Of a stretch of 64,000 nucleotides of DNA, positions 16,047 to 24,895 are shown piece by piece (within the stretch, counting starts at the first letter, position 1; every line of letters starts with the position of its first letter). Source of the stretch: Spirochaetota bacterium (GTDB lineage Bacteria > Spirochaetota > Spirochaetia > Treponematales > Rectinemataceae); assembly GCA_029265255.1 (NCBI GenBank), contig JAJUJQ010000005.1, positions 62,001 through 126,000 on the forward strand, written 5' to 3'. Under the pieces are notes generated by a model, which had not been told where the DNA came from, made no database searches, and saw nothing but the letters and a program-made list of their open reading frames with translations. The translations under genes were made by a program, and so were the position numbers.

Positions 16047-16072
16047 GCAATGTATTGCAATTCGAAGTTGTA

Positions 16073-16996
16073 TTAATCCCACCATGTCCGGCCACAGAAA
16101 TCAGGCCGGATGGAAGCTCCCGCGTGACGAATCGAGCAGGCTGTCCATGTCTTTTTGAAGAGAGGATCGAGTCTTCGCGCAAAAAGGTCCAATGTACGTC
16201 CACCTGCTACATCCTCATCATACAGGACTACTTCCTCGTCACGGTAATCGAAAAGCCATGCCTGGTCGGCCAAGCTTACAATAGGCTCCTCATCAAGTCG
16301 CTTGAACATGGAGAACCGGATGAAATAGGCGGGAACCTCGAGAAAATCAGCCAGAAGAAGGCCAGGCATGATCGATCCGTGAGCCGCCGCGACGAGAAGC
16401 CGGGGTTTGCTAGCATGAAGTATTTTCGCCGCAAGGGATTCGAGGAGCTCTGGATTTGATCCTTTCCATGTATAATTATCGCGTATGCCAGTATAGACAA
16501 ATGTTTCGAGGGAACGGGGGAGCTTGGAAGCGAATTCTTCCAGAGCCCGTGGCGCTTCCGATGATACACAGTAGCAGGCGCGGGCCAGATCGATGGAGCG
16601 CCAGAACAATTCGTTCGCGTGTTGAATCTCACCGAGTGAGTGTGTGATCCGATACTTCTTCGCTTCCCGGAGTTCGTAGTAAACGGTTGGATGCAGGGGA
16701 AGCCCGTGTTCAACACAAATTTTGTAGTTCAGCATCACATTGACGAGTGCGGGAGTCTGAACATACAGTTCGATTGCCTTGTCAACGAGCGTGTTGATCT
16801 GTGATGAATCGAACTTGACGATATCGGATATGGTCGCCTCATGTAATGTATTGATGATGTGGGCCAACTCCCTTATAAGTGTACCGAATGGTTTCTCAAA
16901 TTCCATGCGTGGAGGAGGATTGTCCCAATCGGCCCATCGCAGGATTTGTGGTAGGGGATTCCGGTCCAGCATGGCTTTACTGTACGTTCTGTTCAT
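16073..16996 (-). CDS. Phosphoribosyltransferase-like protein, function unknown
   Basis: 307 residues. The last 110 residues look like a type I PRTase fold: strands PRLLVAAAHGSIMPGLLLADFL and, at about 256-269, VVLYDEDVAGGRTL, which corresponds to the acidic PRPP-binding loop (usually hydrophobic-DD-hydrophobic-TG-T). The N-terminal 190 residues are helical and unassigned. No purine or pyrimidine signature beyond the loop is present, so it could be an enzyme or a PRPP-sensing protein. ATG 16996 lacks a clear SD. It is divergent from mobA across a 45-base gap. Confidence 0.6.
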   Translation of the reverse strand: MNRTYSKAMLDRNPLPQILRWADWDNPPPRMEFEKPFGTLIRELAHIINTLHEATISDIVKFDSSQINTLVDKAIELYVQTPALVNVMLNYKICVEHGLPLHPTVYYELREAKKYRITHSLGEIQHANELFWRSIDLARACYCVSSEAPRALEEFASKLPRSLETFVYTGIRDNYTWKGSNPELLESLAAKILHASKPRLLVAAAHGSIMPGLLLADFLEVPAYFIRFSMFKRLDEEPIVSLADQAWLFDYRDEEVVLYDEDVAGGRTLDLFARRLDPLFKKTWTACSIRHAGASIRPDFCGRTWWD

Positions 16997-17041
16997 GGCA
17001 AACGCAAGGACATTCGGTTGAGTAGAGCGCGAGGATTTGGG

Positions 17042-17701
17042 ATGGATCGCGATGTGCCACTACCGTTCTCAGCGGTCATCTTGAATGGGGGGTCGGCACG
17101 ACGGTTTGGCGGTATCGATAAACAGTGCATAGAAATACAAGGAATACCAGCAGGCCTTCTTCTTGCGCGGCAGCTGTGCATGGTCTCTGATGATGTCATC
17201 ATCGCCGGCAGAATGCATTCAATGTATCAAGGACTGCCGGTGCGGCAGATACAGGACAAGCAGCACAGCGGGGGGCCGGCAGAAGGACTGCGTTCCGGCA
17301 TGGAAGCAGCGCGGCATGAGTGGGTTCTTCTCTGCGCGGTCGACATGCCTTTTTTCGATCCGCAGTTGGTGTCTGGCATGCTTTCTAGGATTTCCTGTGA
17401 TGACACGTCGATCATTGCCTGTGTACTGGGGGGGCAGCTGCAGCCTTTCGAAGCCTTGTACCGCACAAACCTGCGTGCGGCATTGACCAGGTACTTGGAA
17501 CAGGAGGGAAGTCATTCATTACGGCGGTTCATGGACATGCACCGTCTCAGCGTCATTGAGGAGGACGAGGTGGATCGACTAAGCCCCGGACGATTCCCCT
17601 TCATCAACCTCAACGACCCCGAATCGGTTGGAGATGCGCTCCGTGTGATTCGTAGGAACAGGAGTCATTTCGATAGACTATTTTCTGCTTTTCGGCTATA
17701 G
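17042..17701 (+). CDS. mobA: Molybdenum cofactor guanylyltransferase-like protein MobA
   Basis: Attaches GMP from GTP to molybdopterin to form the bis-MGD-type cofactor. From ATG 17042 (GAGG seven bases upstream; a longer TTG frame from 17018 has none) it has 219 residues. Seen: the nucleotidyltransferase start [19 protein letters not shown] (the usual LAGG reads LNGG), the [12 protein letters not shown] block and the metal-binding CAVDMPFFD. These are the features of MobA/related GT-A transferases. It is 34 bases before tatA; bis-MGD enzymes are often Tat substrates, so the pairing makes sense. No molybdoenzyme is in the window. Confidence 0.85.
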   Translation: MDRDVPLPFSAVILNGGSARRFGGIDKQCIEIQGIPAGLLLARQLCMVSDDVIIAGRMHSMYQGLPVRQIQDKQHSGGPAEGLRSGMEAARHEWVLLCAVDMPFFDPQLVSGMLSRISCDDTSIIACVLGGQLQPFEALYRTNLRAALTRYLEQEGSHSLRRFMDMHRLSVIEEDEVDRLSPGRFPFINLNDPESVGDALRVIRRNRSHFDRLFSAFRL

Positions 17702-17735
17702 TGAATTTGGCGTGTATGATCGCCAGGAGGAACAG

Positions 17736-17975
17736 ATGTTCGGAAGAATTGGTCCGATGGAACTCATATTGATACTTGTTATCGCGCTGGTTATATTCGG
17801 CCCGAAAAAACTCCCGGAAATCGGAAAGGCTATTGGAGATGCCTTCAAAGCCTTCAAGAAAACCCAGGAAGATGCCACAAAGGAAGTGGAAAAACTCGTC
17901 TCGGACAAGCCTGAGACGCCTGCTGGCGGTACCGCGTCAAAGGAACCCGACCAGAACGAAAAAAGCAAAAGCTGA
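17736..17975 (+). CDS. tatA: Twin-arginine translocase pore subunit TatA/E
   Basis: 79 residues from ATG 17736, which has SD GGAGG five bases upstream (a longer frame from 17712 is less likely). One N-terminal membrane helix ([15 protein letters not shown]), the hinge [17 protein letters not shown], an amphipathic helix and a Lys/Glu/Asp-rich polar tail are the TatA layout. Together with the following tatC it makes a minimal TatAC system, as in many Gram-positive bacteria and some spirochaetes; no tatB is present here. It would export folded, cofactor-bearing proteins across the inner membrane. Confidence 0.95.
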   Translation: MFGRIGPMELILILVIALVIFGPKKLPEIGKAIGDAFKAFKKTQEDATKEVEKLVSDKPETPAGGTASKEPDQNEKSKS

Positions 17976-17990
17976 TCCCGTCTAACCGAA

Positions 17991-18701
17991 ATGACATATC
18001 TCGAACATCTGGCAGAGCTTAGAAAGCGCCTTCTCGTTTCCACATCGGTTTTTCTTGTGCTCTCGATACTCTGTTTTGGATGGTCCAGGCAGCTCGCGAC
18101 ATTTCTCGTTTCTCCAGCGCGAGCGGTGGAATTCGTATTCCTTTCTCCTCCCGATTTGTTCATGACCTATTTGACGCTGTCCTTTTACGCGGGATTCATT
18201 CTGAGTCTGCCTGTTATTCTATATGAATTGTTCATGTTCATCTGGCCAGGGCTGGAACGGCGCGAACGCCGGATACTATTCTTGGCGCTGTGCTTCGGAG
18301 GACTTCTCTTTCTGACAGGGGCCGCTTTCGGATTCTTTGTCATGATACCCTACATGCTGAACTTCTTTCTAGGATTCCAGTCCCCCGGGATTGTACCCAT
18401 GATTTCTATCCGTGATTACCTGGGATTCATAGCCCAGATTGTCCTCTCTTTCGGCCTGGCATTCGAACTGCCAGTCGTGGCAGGTCTGATGGCTGCGCTG
18501 GGAATCGTTACCAGCGTTGGTCTCCGATCAGCGCGCAGAATCGCAGTGCTTCTCATTTTTATCGTTGCAGCGATCTTGACGCCTCCAGATGTCGTATCGC
18601 AAATCATGCTTGCGCTTCCTCTTCTCCTATTGTTTGAGCTGTCGATTGTTATTGCGCGGGTAGTGGAGAAAAAAAAGAAAACGACAACCGCCCAAGTCTG
18701 A
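17991..18701 (+). CDS. tatC: Twin-arginine translocase receptor TatC
   Basis: 236-residue membrane protein with six predicted helices. Signatures: MTYLEHLAELRKRLL at the N-terminus, the periplasmic SPPDLFMTYL segment and the conserved cytoplasmic loop with FMFIWPGLERRERR, then ILTPPDVVSQIMLALPLLLLFELS. It binds twin-Arg signal peptides. It follows tatA by 15 bases and is 38 bases before ftcD, so the three may be one transcript. Confidence 0.95.
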   Translation: MTYLEHLAELRKRLLVSTSVFLVLSILCFGWSRQLATFLVSPARAVEFVFLSPPDLFMTYLTLSFYAGFILSLPVILYELFMFIWPGLERRERRILFLALCFGGLLFLTGAAFGFFVMIPYMLNFFLGFQSPGIVPMISIRDYLGFIAQIVLSFGLAFELPVVAGLMAALGIVTSVGLRSARRIAVLLIFIVAAILTPPDVVSQIMLALPLLLLFELSIVIARVVEKKKKTTTAQV

Positions 18702-18739
18702 ACAGGTATTGAAATCCTGTCACTTCAGGAGGTCATCCA

Positions 18740-20392
18740 ATGGCAAAGCAGATCGTGGAGTGTGTTCCCAATTTTTCCGAAGGCAGGGACAAGACCAGGA
18801 TAGAAGCAATAGCCTCCGCGATACGGTCGGTATCGGGGGTGAAGCTTTTGGACGTGGATCCCGGAGCAGATACAAACCGGACTGTCTATACCTTTGTTGG
18901 CGCGCCGGATGCGGTTCGCGAAGCAGCGCTGGAAGCCGCGCGGGCTGCGAGGAATGTCATTGATATGCGGGCGCACAAGGGTGCACATCCACGAATCGGG
19001 GCGCTTGACGTGTGTCCATTCGTTCCTGTGGCGGGCATTACCCTGGAAGAATGCGCAGTGCTCGCGAGGGATTTTGGTAAACAGCTTGCGGAGGAATTCG
19101 ATATTCCGGTCTATCTGTATGAAGCGTCGGCAACCCGTCCTTCCAGGAAGAGTCTGGCGGATATCCGGGCAGGGGAGTATGAGGGACTCGCGGCAAAACT
19201 GAAGGATCCAGAATGGGCTCCTGATTTTGGCCCGGCTCGTTTTGACGCACGCTGGGGGGCGACTGTTACCGGGGCTCGTGAATTTCTCATCGCGTATAAC
19301 GTGAATCTGAATACAAAAGATAAAAAAATCGCGAACGATATCGCGCTTTCCATTCGCGAGGCGGGGCGTACCATCAAGGATATGGAGGGTAATTCGGTCA
19401 AGGTACCGGGCAGACTCATAGCGGTCAGGGCGATTGGCTGGTATATCGAGGCGTATCGCTGTGCTCAGGTATCCATCAATTTGCTTGATTTCCATCAGAC
19501 ACCTCTCTACAAGGTCTTCGATACTGTCAAGGAAGAAGCGGAAAAGCGGGGAATGTATGTAACCGGATCGGAGCTTGTAGGGCTTGCTCCGCTGGAAGCA
19601 ATTCGTGAATGTGGAAGGTATTATTTGGAAAAGGCAGGCAAGAGCGCGGGGCTTCCGGATCGGGAACTGGTAGACATCGCCGCGCAGACCTTGGGTCTTT
19701 CCTCCGTCCAGCCCTTCGATCCGGACCGTAAAATTGTCGAGTGGGCAATGGAGCCGAAAGGACCGCTCGTCTCGAAGAATCTTGCGTGCTTCGCGGACGC
19801 GGTCTCTACGGACAGCCCCGCACCTGGCGGCGGATCGGTTGCGGCGCTTGCTGGTTCACTCGGAGCAGCTCTTGCAGCTATGGATGCCAACCTGACGGTC
19901 GGTAAGAAAGGGTATGAAGCCAATGCTGCCACGCTTTCGCGGCTGGCGGTAGAAGCGCAGCGCGTAAAGGACCTTCTTCTGGAAGCAGTGGACGAAGATA
20001 CCCGCGCATTCGATGCGGTGATGAATGCTATGAGGCTGCCGAAAGCGACCGATGAGCAGAAGGAAGTTCGGGATAACGCAATTCAGGCGGCAACGCGGAC
20101 CGCCGCGCTGGTTCCGCTCGAAACGGCAAAGCTGTGCCTTACCGCGATGCAGCTCTGCCTGGAAGCAGCGCGCATTGGGAATGAAAATTCGGTCACTGAC
20201 GCGGCGACGGGATGTCAGGTGGCATTTGCTGGCCTTAAAGGGGCTGTCATGAATGTCAGAATTAACGTGAAGGGTCTTAAGGATGTTGGCCAAGCGCGAC
20301 AGCTCGTTGACGAATGTGAGGCGCTCGAGGCTGAAGGTTCCAGGATTGCCGATGAACTTCGGCAGATTATCGAGCCAAGCCTGGCGCTCTGA
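18740..20392 (+). CDS. ftcD: Bifunctional glutamate formiminotransferase / formimino-THF cyclodeaminase
   Basis: 550 residues, similar to the animal FTCD fusion. Residues 1-320 are the formiminotransferase (VECVPNFSEGRD start, HKGAHPRIGALDVCPF, EASATRPSRKSLADIRAGEYEGL), which moves the formimino group from formiminoglutamate to THF. Residues 340-550 are the helical cyclodeaminase (FADAVSTDSPAPGGGSVAA), which releases ammonia and gives 5,10-methenyl-THF, a substrate for the FolD encoded 8 kb away. SD AGGAGG precedes ATG. Histidine degradation genes (hutH, hutU, hutI) are not in the window. Confidence 0.95.
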   Translation: MAKQIVECVPNFSEGRDKTRIEAIASAIRSVSGVKLLDVDPGADTNRTVYTFVGAPDAVREAALEAARAARNVIDMRAHKGAHPRIGALDVCPFVPVAGITLEECAVLARDFGKQLAEEFDIPVYLYEASATRPSRKSLADIRAGEYEGLAAKLKDPEWAPDFGPARFDARWGATVTGAREFLIAYNVNLNTKDKKIANDIALSIREAGRTIKDMEGNSVKVPGRLIAVRAIGWYIEAYRCAQVSINLLDFHQTPLYKVFDTVKEEAEKRGMYVTGSELVGLAPLEAIRECGRYYLEKAGKSAGLPDRELVDIAAQTLGLSSVQPFDPDRKIVEWAMEPKGPLVSKNLACFADAVSTDSPAPGGGSVAALAGSLGAALAAMDANLTVGKKGYEANAATLSRLAVEAQRVKDLLLEAVDEDTRAFDAVMNAMRLPKATDEQKEVRDNAIQAATRTAALVPLETAKLCLTAMQLCLEAARIGNENSVTDAATGCQVAFAGLKGAVMNVRINVKGLKDVGQARQLVDECEALEAEGSRIADELRQIIEPSLAL

Positions 20393-20456
20393 ACGCTCAC
20401 GCGCGGCAGCCTGGATGGTTAGAAGCGAATTACCTAATATTTATGCATAATCCATA

Positions 20457-20485
20457 TTGACCTGAGATGTCATTGGTACTATACC
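20457..20485 (+). promoter_or_regulatory. Promoter of potABCD
   Basis: TTGACC (20457-20462), 17-base spacer, TATACC (20480-20485), about 30 bases upstream of the SD of potA. Confidence 0.6.
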
Positions 20486-20522
20486 ATGCGTTGAAATTAC
20501 TTGACTCGAAGGAGCCGGCACG

Positions 20523-21632
20523 ATGAAAGGTGCGGATGTCGACATCAAGGGTGTTTCGAAGTTTTTCGGCTCTTTTCAGGCGCTCAAAGATGTGAGCCTG
20601 TCTATCGCCAGAGGGGAATTCTTTTCGCTCCTCGGTCCATCCGGATGTGGTAAGACAACACTGCTCAGATTGATCGGTGGCTTCGAAGATCCCGATTCGG
20701 GAATTGTGGCCATCGATGGCCGAAATGTGGTGGGTCTTCCGCCGGACAAGCGCCATTGCAATACAGTATTCCAGAGTTATGCGCTCTTTCCCCATTTGAA
20801 TGTATTCGAGAATGTCGCGTTTTCGTTGCGCATCAGGAAGGTCCCGAATCGCATTATCAAGGAAAAGGTTGAACATTACCTTGCGCTGGTGCAACTCGAG
20901 AATCATGCGCAGAAGAAGCCGTTGCAGCTCTCGGGAGGCCAGCGTCAACGCGTTGCCATAGCGCGCGCGCTCATCAACGAACCGTCCATCCTGCTGCTCG
21001 ACGAGCCGCTCTCCGCGCTTGACGCCAAGCTTCGCCAACATATGCTCATGGAACTTGACTCCATTCACGACAAGGTGGGCATAACGTTCATCTACGTCAC
21101 CCATGATCAGCAGGAAGCGCTGTCAGTCTCGGATCGGATCGCGGTTATGAACGCGGGAGAAGTCCTTCAGATAGGGTCGCCGCGCCAGATCTACGAGAAC
21201 CCAGCGACAGAATTTGTCGCGCGGTTTATCGGCGAGACAAATATCTTCAATATGAAAATTACGGCGATCGATGGAAACAGGATCGCCGGCGAAGTGGAAG
21301 GTGTGGGGGCGTTGCTGGTCGATGATGAAACGGACGCGGTTCCCGGTGATGTAGTGCTTGCAACAATACGTCCGGAGAAAATCCGGATCTCTCTTGAACA
21401 GCCGCAGACAAATGGTGGGAGGATCAACATTCTGCATGGATTCGTCGCTGAGCCCATCTACAGCGGTTTCCAGACCAAATATATCATCCAGCTCGATAGC
21501 GGCATGATGGTTACCGTCTATCGGCAGCATGCCAATTGGTCCGAAGGCGATCCCGATATTGAATGGAAGGATGAAGTCTACCTCTCCTTCAGTGCTGCGG
21601 ATATGGTTATTGTGGAGACCCACAGGCGATGA
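20523..21632 (+). CDS. potA: Spermidine/putrescine ABC transporter, ATPase subunit
   Basis: Drives polyamine uptake. 369 residues: Walker A GPSGCGKTT, Q-loop VFQSYALFPH, signature LSGGQRQRVA, Walker B LLLDEPLSALD, H-loop VTHDQ, followed by a C-terminal TOBE/regulatory domain from about 240 on. SD GAAGGAG eight bases before ATG. First gene of a compact potA-B-C-D operon with the same order as in Treponema; its stop overlaps potB by four bases (ATGA). Substrate assignment rests on the operon and PotD type. Confidence 0.93.
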   Translation: MKGADVDIKGVSKFFGSFQALKDVSLSIARGEFFSLLGPSGCGKTTLLRLIGGFEDPDSGIVAIDGRNVVGLPPDKRHCNTVFQSYALFPHLNVFENVAFSLRIRKVPNRIIKEKVEHYLALVQLENHAQKKPLQLSGGQRQRVAIARALINEPSILLLDEPLSALDAKLRQHMLMELDSIHDKVGITFIYVTHDQQEALSVSDRIAVMNAGEVLQIGSPRQIYENPATEFVARFIGETNIFNMKITAIDGNRIAGEVEGVGALLVDDETDAVPGDVVLATIRPEKIRISLEQPQTNGGRINILHGFVAEPIYSGFQTKYIIQLDSGMMVTVYRQHANWSEGDPDIEWKDEVYLSFSAADMVIVETHRR

Positions 21633-22510
21633 AAAGAAACACGGGTTTTCTGTATACCATTCCACAGATTGTGTGGTTAGCGGTATTTTTTGCGGCGCCA
21701 CTCGGTATCATCGTGGTCTATTCATTTCTCAAGAAAGGGTTATACGGGGGTGTAGAACCTGAGTTCACCATTGAGGCATACCAAGCCATGGCGAACCCCA
21801 ACATCTTCATAGTGACATGGCGTACCCTTGAAATATCGATCGTCGCTACACTGCTCACGATTCTTATCGCGCTTCCGGTGGGATACAGTATCGCACGCTC
21901 TCAAAACCAGGCACTTCGTCTCTTTCTTGTGATCGTACCGTTCTGGACGAATTTTCTGGTACGAATTTACGCGTGGATTGCCATTCTCGGCAACGAAGGT
22001 TTTCTGAATGATATACTCCGTGCACTCAGACTGAGTACCGAGGGCATTCAGTTCCTCTACAACCGGACCGCAGTCATTCTGGTCTTAGTGTATATGTACC
22101 TGCCGTACGCGATCCTGCCGCTGTTTTCCACCATCGACAAATTTGATTTTACGCTTCTGGATGCGGCGCGCGATCTTGGAGCGACGCGTTTTCAGTCCTA
22201 TACGAGAGTGCTTCTGCCTAATATCCGCAGCGGATTGGTCACAGCTGGCCTCTTCACATTTGTTCCGATTTTTGGAGCCTACGCAGTTCCCCTCCTTGTG
22301 GGTGGCAAGGATTCTTACATGCTTGGCAATATCATCGCGGATCAGCTCACTAAAACCAGGAACTGGCCTCTTGCCTCTGCCATCTCTATGACCGTGACTA
22401 TTCTCACCACCGGGTTGGTATTTTTAACCGTCATGAGAAAACCGAAGGAACAAAAGGAAGTGTTTGACGCGGATCCCTCCATGACAAGCCGGACAGGAGG
22501 TGCGGCATGA
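21629..22510 (+). CDS. potB: Spermidine/putrescine ABC transporter permease PotB
   Basis: 293 residues, six predicted membrane helices. The coupling EAA loop reads LLDAARDLGATRFQSYTRVLLPNIRSGL, which contacts PotA. N-terminal basic start followed by the first helix IPQIVWLAVFFAAPLGIIVVYSFL. It overlaps potA and potC by four bases each, indicating translational coupling and equal stoichiometry. Confidence 0.93.
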   Translation: MKRNTGFLYTIPQIVWLAVFFAAPLGIIVVYSFLKKGLYGGVEPEFTIEAYQAMANPNIFIVTWRTLEISIVATLLTILIALPVGYSIARSQNQALRLFLVIVPFWTNFLVRIYAWIAILGNEGFLNDILRALRLSTEGIQFLYNRTAVILVLVYMYLPYAILPLFSTIDKFDFTLLDAARDLGATRFQSYTRVLLPNIRSGLVTAGLFTFVPIFGAYAVPLLVGGKDSYMLGNIIADQLTKTRNWPLASAISMTVTILTTGLVFLTVMRKPKEQKEVFDADPSMTSRTGGAA

Positions 22511-23388
22511 ACAGTTTCTGGCATCGCCAGAAAATGATCAGAATCGCTTTTTTATGGCGAGCTCGACGGATTCTCCGAAAGGGAGGCATCGCGGCGGGAA
22601 AATTCATGCCCGCAAAAACCGGTACCGCATCGAATATCATCTTCTGGGCGGTTATAGGATTTCTTTTTCTGCCCCTGTTCGTCCTTGTCTTCTATTCTTT
22701 CAATGCCAGCCGACAGGCACAGTGGCAGGGCTTTTCTCTTGTGTGGTATCAGAAACTATTTCTGTCCTCGCCTGAATTATGGCGAGCCTTCATGAATTCT
22801 GCGATTATTGCTTTCGGCTCGGCTTTTATGGCGACAGTCATCGGAACCCTTGCGGCCGTTGGAACAGCCCGCTACTCATTTAAGCTGAAAAATCTCGTGT
22901 CGACCATGAGCTTCATCCCCATGATCCTGCCAGAAATCGTCGTAGGAGTCTCACTGCTCATTTTCTTTGCGGGTATTGGTCTGAAGCTTGGCCTTGTGAC
23001 CGTATGGATCGCGCATACTACCTTCAATCTTCCCTTTGTGTACCTTCTGGTCTCTGCCAGGCTGGAAGAGTCCGATCCGAGTATCATTGAGGCCGCGCGC
23101 GATCTGGGGGCAAACGAGATGCAGATTCTGTTCCGTGTGATTCTGCCTATGGCCCTTCCGGGCATCCTAAGCGCATTCCTCACAGCTATCACACTTTCTC
23201 TGGAGGATTTCGTCATTACCTTTTTTGTGACGGGACCCGGCGGTACGACGCTGCCACTATACATCTATTCGATGATACGATTCGGAGTATCACCGGTTAT
23301 CAACGCACTATCAGCCATCATGGTTTCAGCGACGGTGCTGTTGATTTATCCCGCAAGGAATTTCTTGAAGGTGTTCGCGGCTAGGTAA
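22507..23388 (+). CDS. potC: Spermidine/putrescine ABC transporter permease PotC
   Basis: Second permease subunit, 293 residues. EAA loop IIEAARDLGANEMQILFRVILPMALPGIL and a C-terminal helix LIYPARNF. The first 45 residues are a basic, Arg/Lys-rich cytoplasmic extension (about 30 residues more than E. coli PotC); start at 22507 overlaps potB, and an internal ATG at residue 34 (MPAKTGT) would give the usual length, so either start is possible. Confidence 0.92.
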   Translation: MNSFWHRQKMIRIAFLWRARRILRKGGIAAGKFMPAKTGTASNIIFWAVIGFLFLPLFVLVFYSFNASRQAQWQGFSLVWYQKLFLSSPELWRAFMNSAIIAFGSAFMATVIGTLAAVGTARYSFKLKNLVSTMSFIPMILPEIVVGVSLLIFFAGIGLKLGLVTVWIAHTTFNLPFVYLLVSARLEESDPSIIEAARDLGANEMQILFRVILPMALPGILSAFLTAITLSLEDFVITFFVTGPGGTTLPLYIYSMIRFGVSPVINALSAIMVSATVLLIYPARNFLKVFAAR

Positions 23389-23462
23389 GTCGTCGCATTG
23401 CCGCAAACAGACCTGGAAGTGATAAAATTAAGCAGAGATAGTGGGATCAAGGAGGTTCACGC

Positions 23463-24515
23463 ATGAAACTACGAAATGCTTTGGTTGATCTTGCGAGCCT
23501 CGCGCTCATTGCTATGGTACTGGTCATGAGCGGATGCGGAGGCGGATCGCAGTCGAAAACCCTCTATATTTTCAACTGGACCTATTATACGCCGGAATCG
23601 GTGATCCAGAAATTCGAGAAAGAATATGGTGTCAAAGTTGTCTACGACACCTTTGCCTCGAATGAGGAAATGTTCGCGAAGCTCAAGGCAGGCGGATCGA
23701 ACTACGATATCACCTTTCCCTCCGGCGACTACGTATCCATTATGATCAAGGAAGGCATGCTTGAGAAAATCGACCGATCCAAGTTGAAGAATTTCGGTAA
23801 TATCGACCCGGCGGTGCTTGCACTCTGCGACTTTGATCCGGGAAATCAGTATTCGATACCATATTATCTTGGTGCCGCAGGGGTAGCCGTCAACCGGACG
23901 AAAGTAAAGGAGTACGAACGCTCATGGTCGATTTTCGGGCGCAAGGACCTGGAAAACAAGATGATCATGCTTGACGACATGCGCGAGGTTATGGGAGATG
24001 CCCTGAAGTTCCTTGGCTATTCGGTGAATACTACCGATCAGGCTCAAATCGATGCGGCGCGCGATCTCATCAACAATGTCTGGAAACCAAATCTCCTTAA
24101 ATTCGATGCGGAAGCGTTCGCAAAGAGCTTTGCCGCAGGCGAAGTGTGGGTCGCGCAGGGCTACGCGGAATCGATCTTTGCGGAAGTGGATAAATCTCGA
24201 TGGAACGAAGTTGATTTCTTCATCCCAAAGGAGGGCGGGCCCAGCTATCTTGATTCCATGGTGATACTCAAGAACTCAAAGAATAAGGACCTAGCGCTCA
24301 AATTCATCGACTTTATTCACAAGCCGGAGATCTACGCCGAGTTCTGCGATTATTTTGGATTCCCGGCGACGGCGAATGTTCCCGCGCGAGCGCTAAAAAA
24401 GGGTGAAGCGTGGTATCAGCCCCAAGACCTCGCCGCATGCGAGCTCAAAAAGGATGTGGGAAGCGATCTCGAAAAATACAATGCCGCATGGCAGGCGATC
24501 AGGGTAGGAAAGTAG
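23463..24515 (+). CDS. potD: Polyamine-binding lipoprotein PotD
   Basis: Substrate-binding component of the transporter, anchored by lipid: signal peptide with lipobox VMSGC (Cys25). The mature protein has the PotD/PotF pattern LYIFNWTYYTPESVIQKFEKEYGVKV, YDITFPSGDYVSIM and AQGYAESIFAEVD. 350 residues as expected. SD AAGGAGG lies just before ATG, after a 74-base gap from potC, so it may have extra transcription or RNA processing to make more binding protein than permease. Aromatic and acidic residues for polyamine contact are present, but spermidine versus putrescine cannot be told. Confidence 0.92.
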   Translation: MKLRNALVDLASLALIAMVLVMSGCGGGSQSKTLYIFNWTYYTPESVIQKFEKEYGVKVVYDTFASNEEMFAKLKAGGSNYDITFPSGDYVSIMIKEGMLEKIDRSKLKNFGNIDPAVLALCDFDPGNQYSIPYYLGAAGVAVNRTKVKEYERSWSIFGRKDLENKMIMLDDMREVMGDALKFLGYSVNTTDQAQIDAARDLINNVWKPNLLKFDAEAFAKSFAAGEVWVAQGYAESIFAEVDKSRWNEVDFFIPKEGGPSYLDSMVILKNSKNKDLALKFIDFIHKPEIYAEFCDYFGFPATANVPARALKKGEAWYQPQDLAACELKKDVGSDLEKYNAAWQAIRVGK

Positions 24516-24562
24516 CCAGATGAGTTCCTAGCCGACTCATCCATGCGCATTGGAAAACAGCA

Positions 24563-24589
24563 GGGCCAGTGTTGTAGAAACGCTGGCCC
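24563..24589. terminator. Bidirectional stem-loop between potD and the rhodanese gene
   Basis: Stem GGGCCAG / CTGGCCC (24563-24569 with 24583-24589), extended by G-T and A-T pairs. Short T stretches only (TTTT on the minus strand), so termination may be partial in both directions. Confidence 0.55.
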
Positions 24590-24615
24590 TTGCATATGTG
24601 TTACTGAACAACGAT

Positions 24616-24894
24616 TTAGAAATTGGGCATGTCGTACAAACCGCCTGCATTAATGACTTTCTGAAATCCGAGCATCTTCAGGATGCGCGCAGCATAGGCG
24701 GAGCGTGCGCCTGATGCACAATATAGGATTACTGGCTTGTCTTTTGGACCGATCGTCTCTGCGTGCTGCGCAATCTGGTCGACCGGAATACATCGGGCGC
24801 CAGGATAGTGCTCTTCTTCGAATTCCTCTTTGGTTCGCACATCAATAATGGCCGCGCCATTTGCAATGAGTTCCTCTATTGGATTCGTACCCAT
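24616..24894 (-). CDS. Single-domain rhodanese
   Basis: Sulfurtransferase of 92 residues from ATG 24894 (SD AAGGAG six bases upstream, inside the end of the reductase gene). Contains IIDVRTKEEFEEEHYPGA and the active loop YCASGARS with catalytic Cys59, followed by the terminal motif VINAGGLYDMPNF. It begins one base after the stop codon of the CoA-disulfide-reductase-like gene, whose own rhodanese domain has lost its cysteine, so this protein may supply the missing persulfide-carrying site. Polysulfide, persulfide or CoA-persulfide turnover is likely, not proven. Confidence 0.9.
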   Translation of the reverse strand: MGTNPIEELIANGAAIIDVRTKEEFEEEHYPGARCIPVDQIAQHAETIGPKDKPVILYCASGARSAYAARILKMLGFQKVINAGGLYDMPNF

Positions 24895-24895
24895 G

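Larger units (their letters stand above)
15719..16072. other. 354-base intergenic region with terminator and inverted repeats
   Basis: Holds the rex promoter side (15719-15780), the terminator of the PRTase-like gene (15892-15933) and, between 15987 and 16046, a large AT-rich inverted repeat described separately. No coding frame with a start signal is visible. Confidence 0.6.

Noticed and set aside
15826..16203. Minus-strand frame of 125 codons at the end of the PRTase-like gene
   Set aside because: Out of frame with the supported gene and passes through its terminator and the inverted repeats.
18725..19495. Minus-strand frame of 256 codons opposite ftcD
   Set aside because: Lies entirely antisense to the conserved formiminotransferase domain; no motif or start signal.
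20430..21104. Minus-strand frame of 224 codons opposite potA
   Set aside because: Antisense to the Walker A/B region of potA and crosses the pot promoter; no homology signs.
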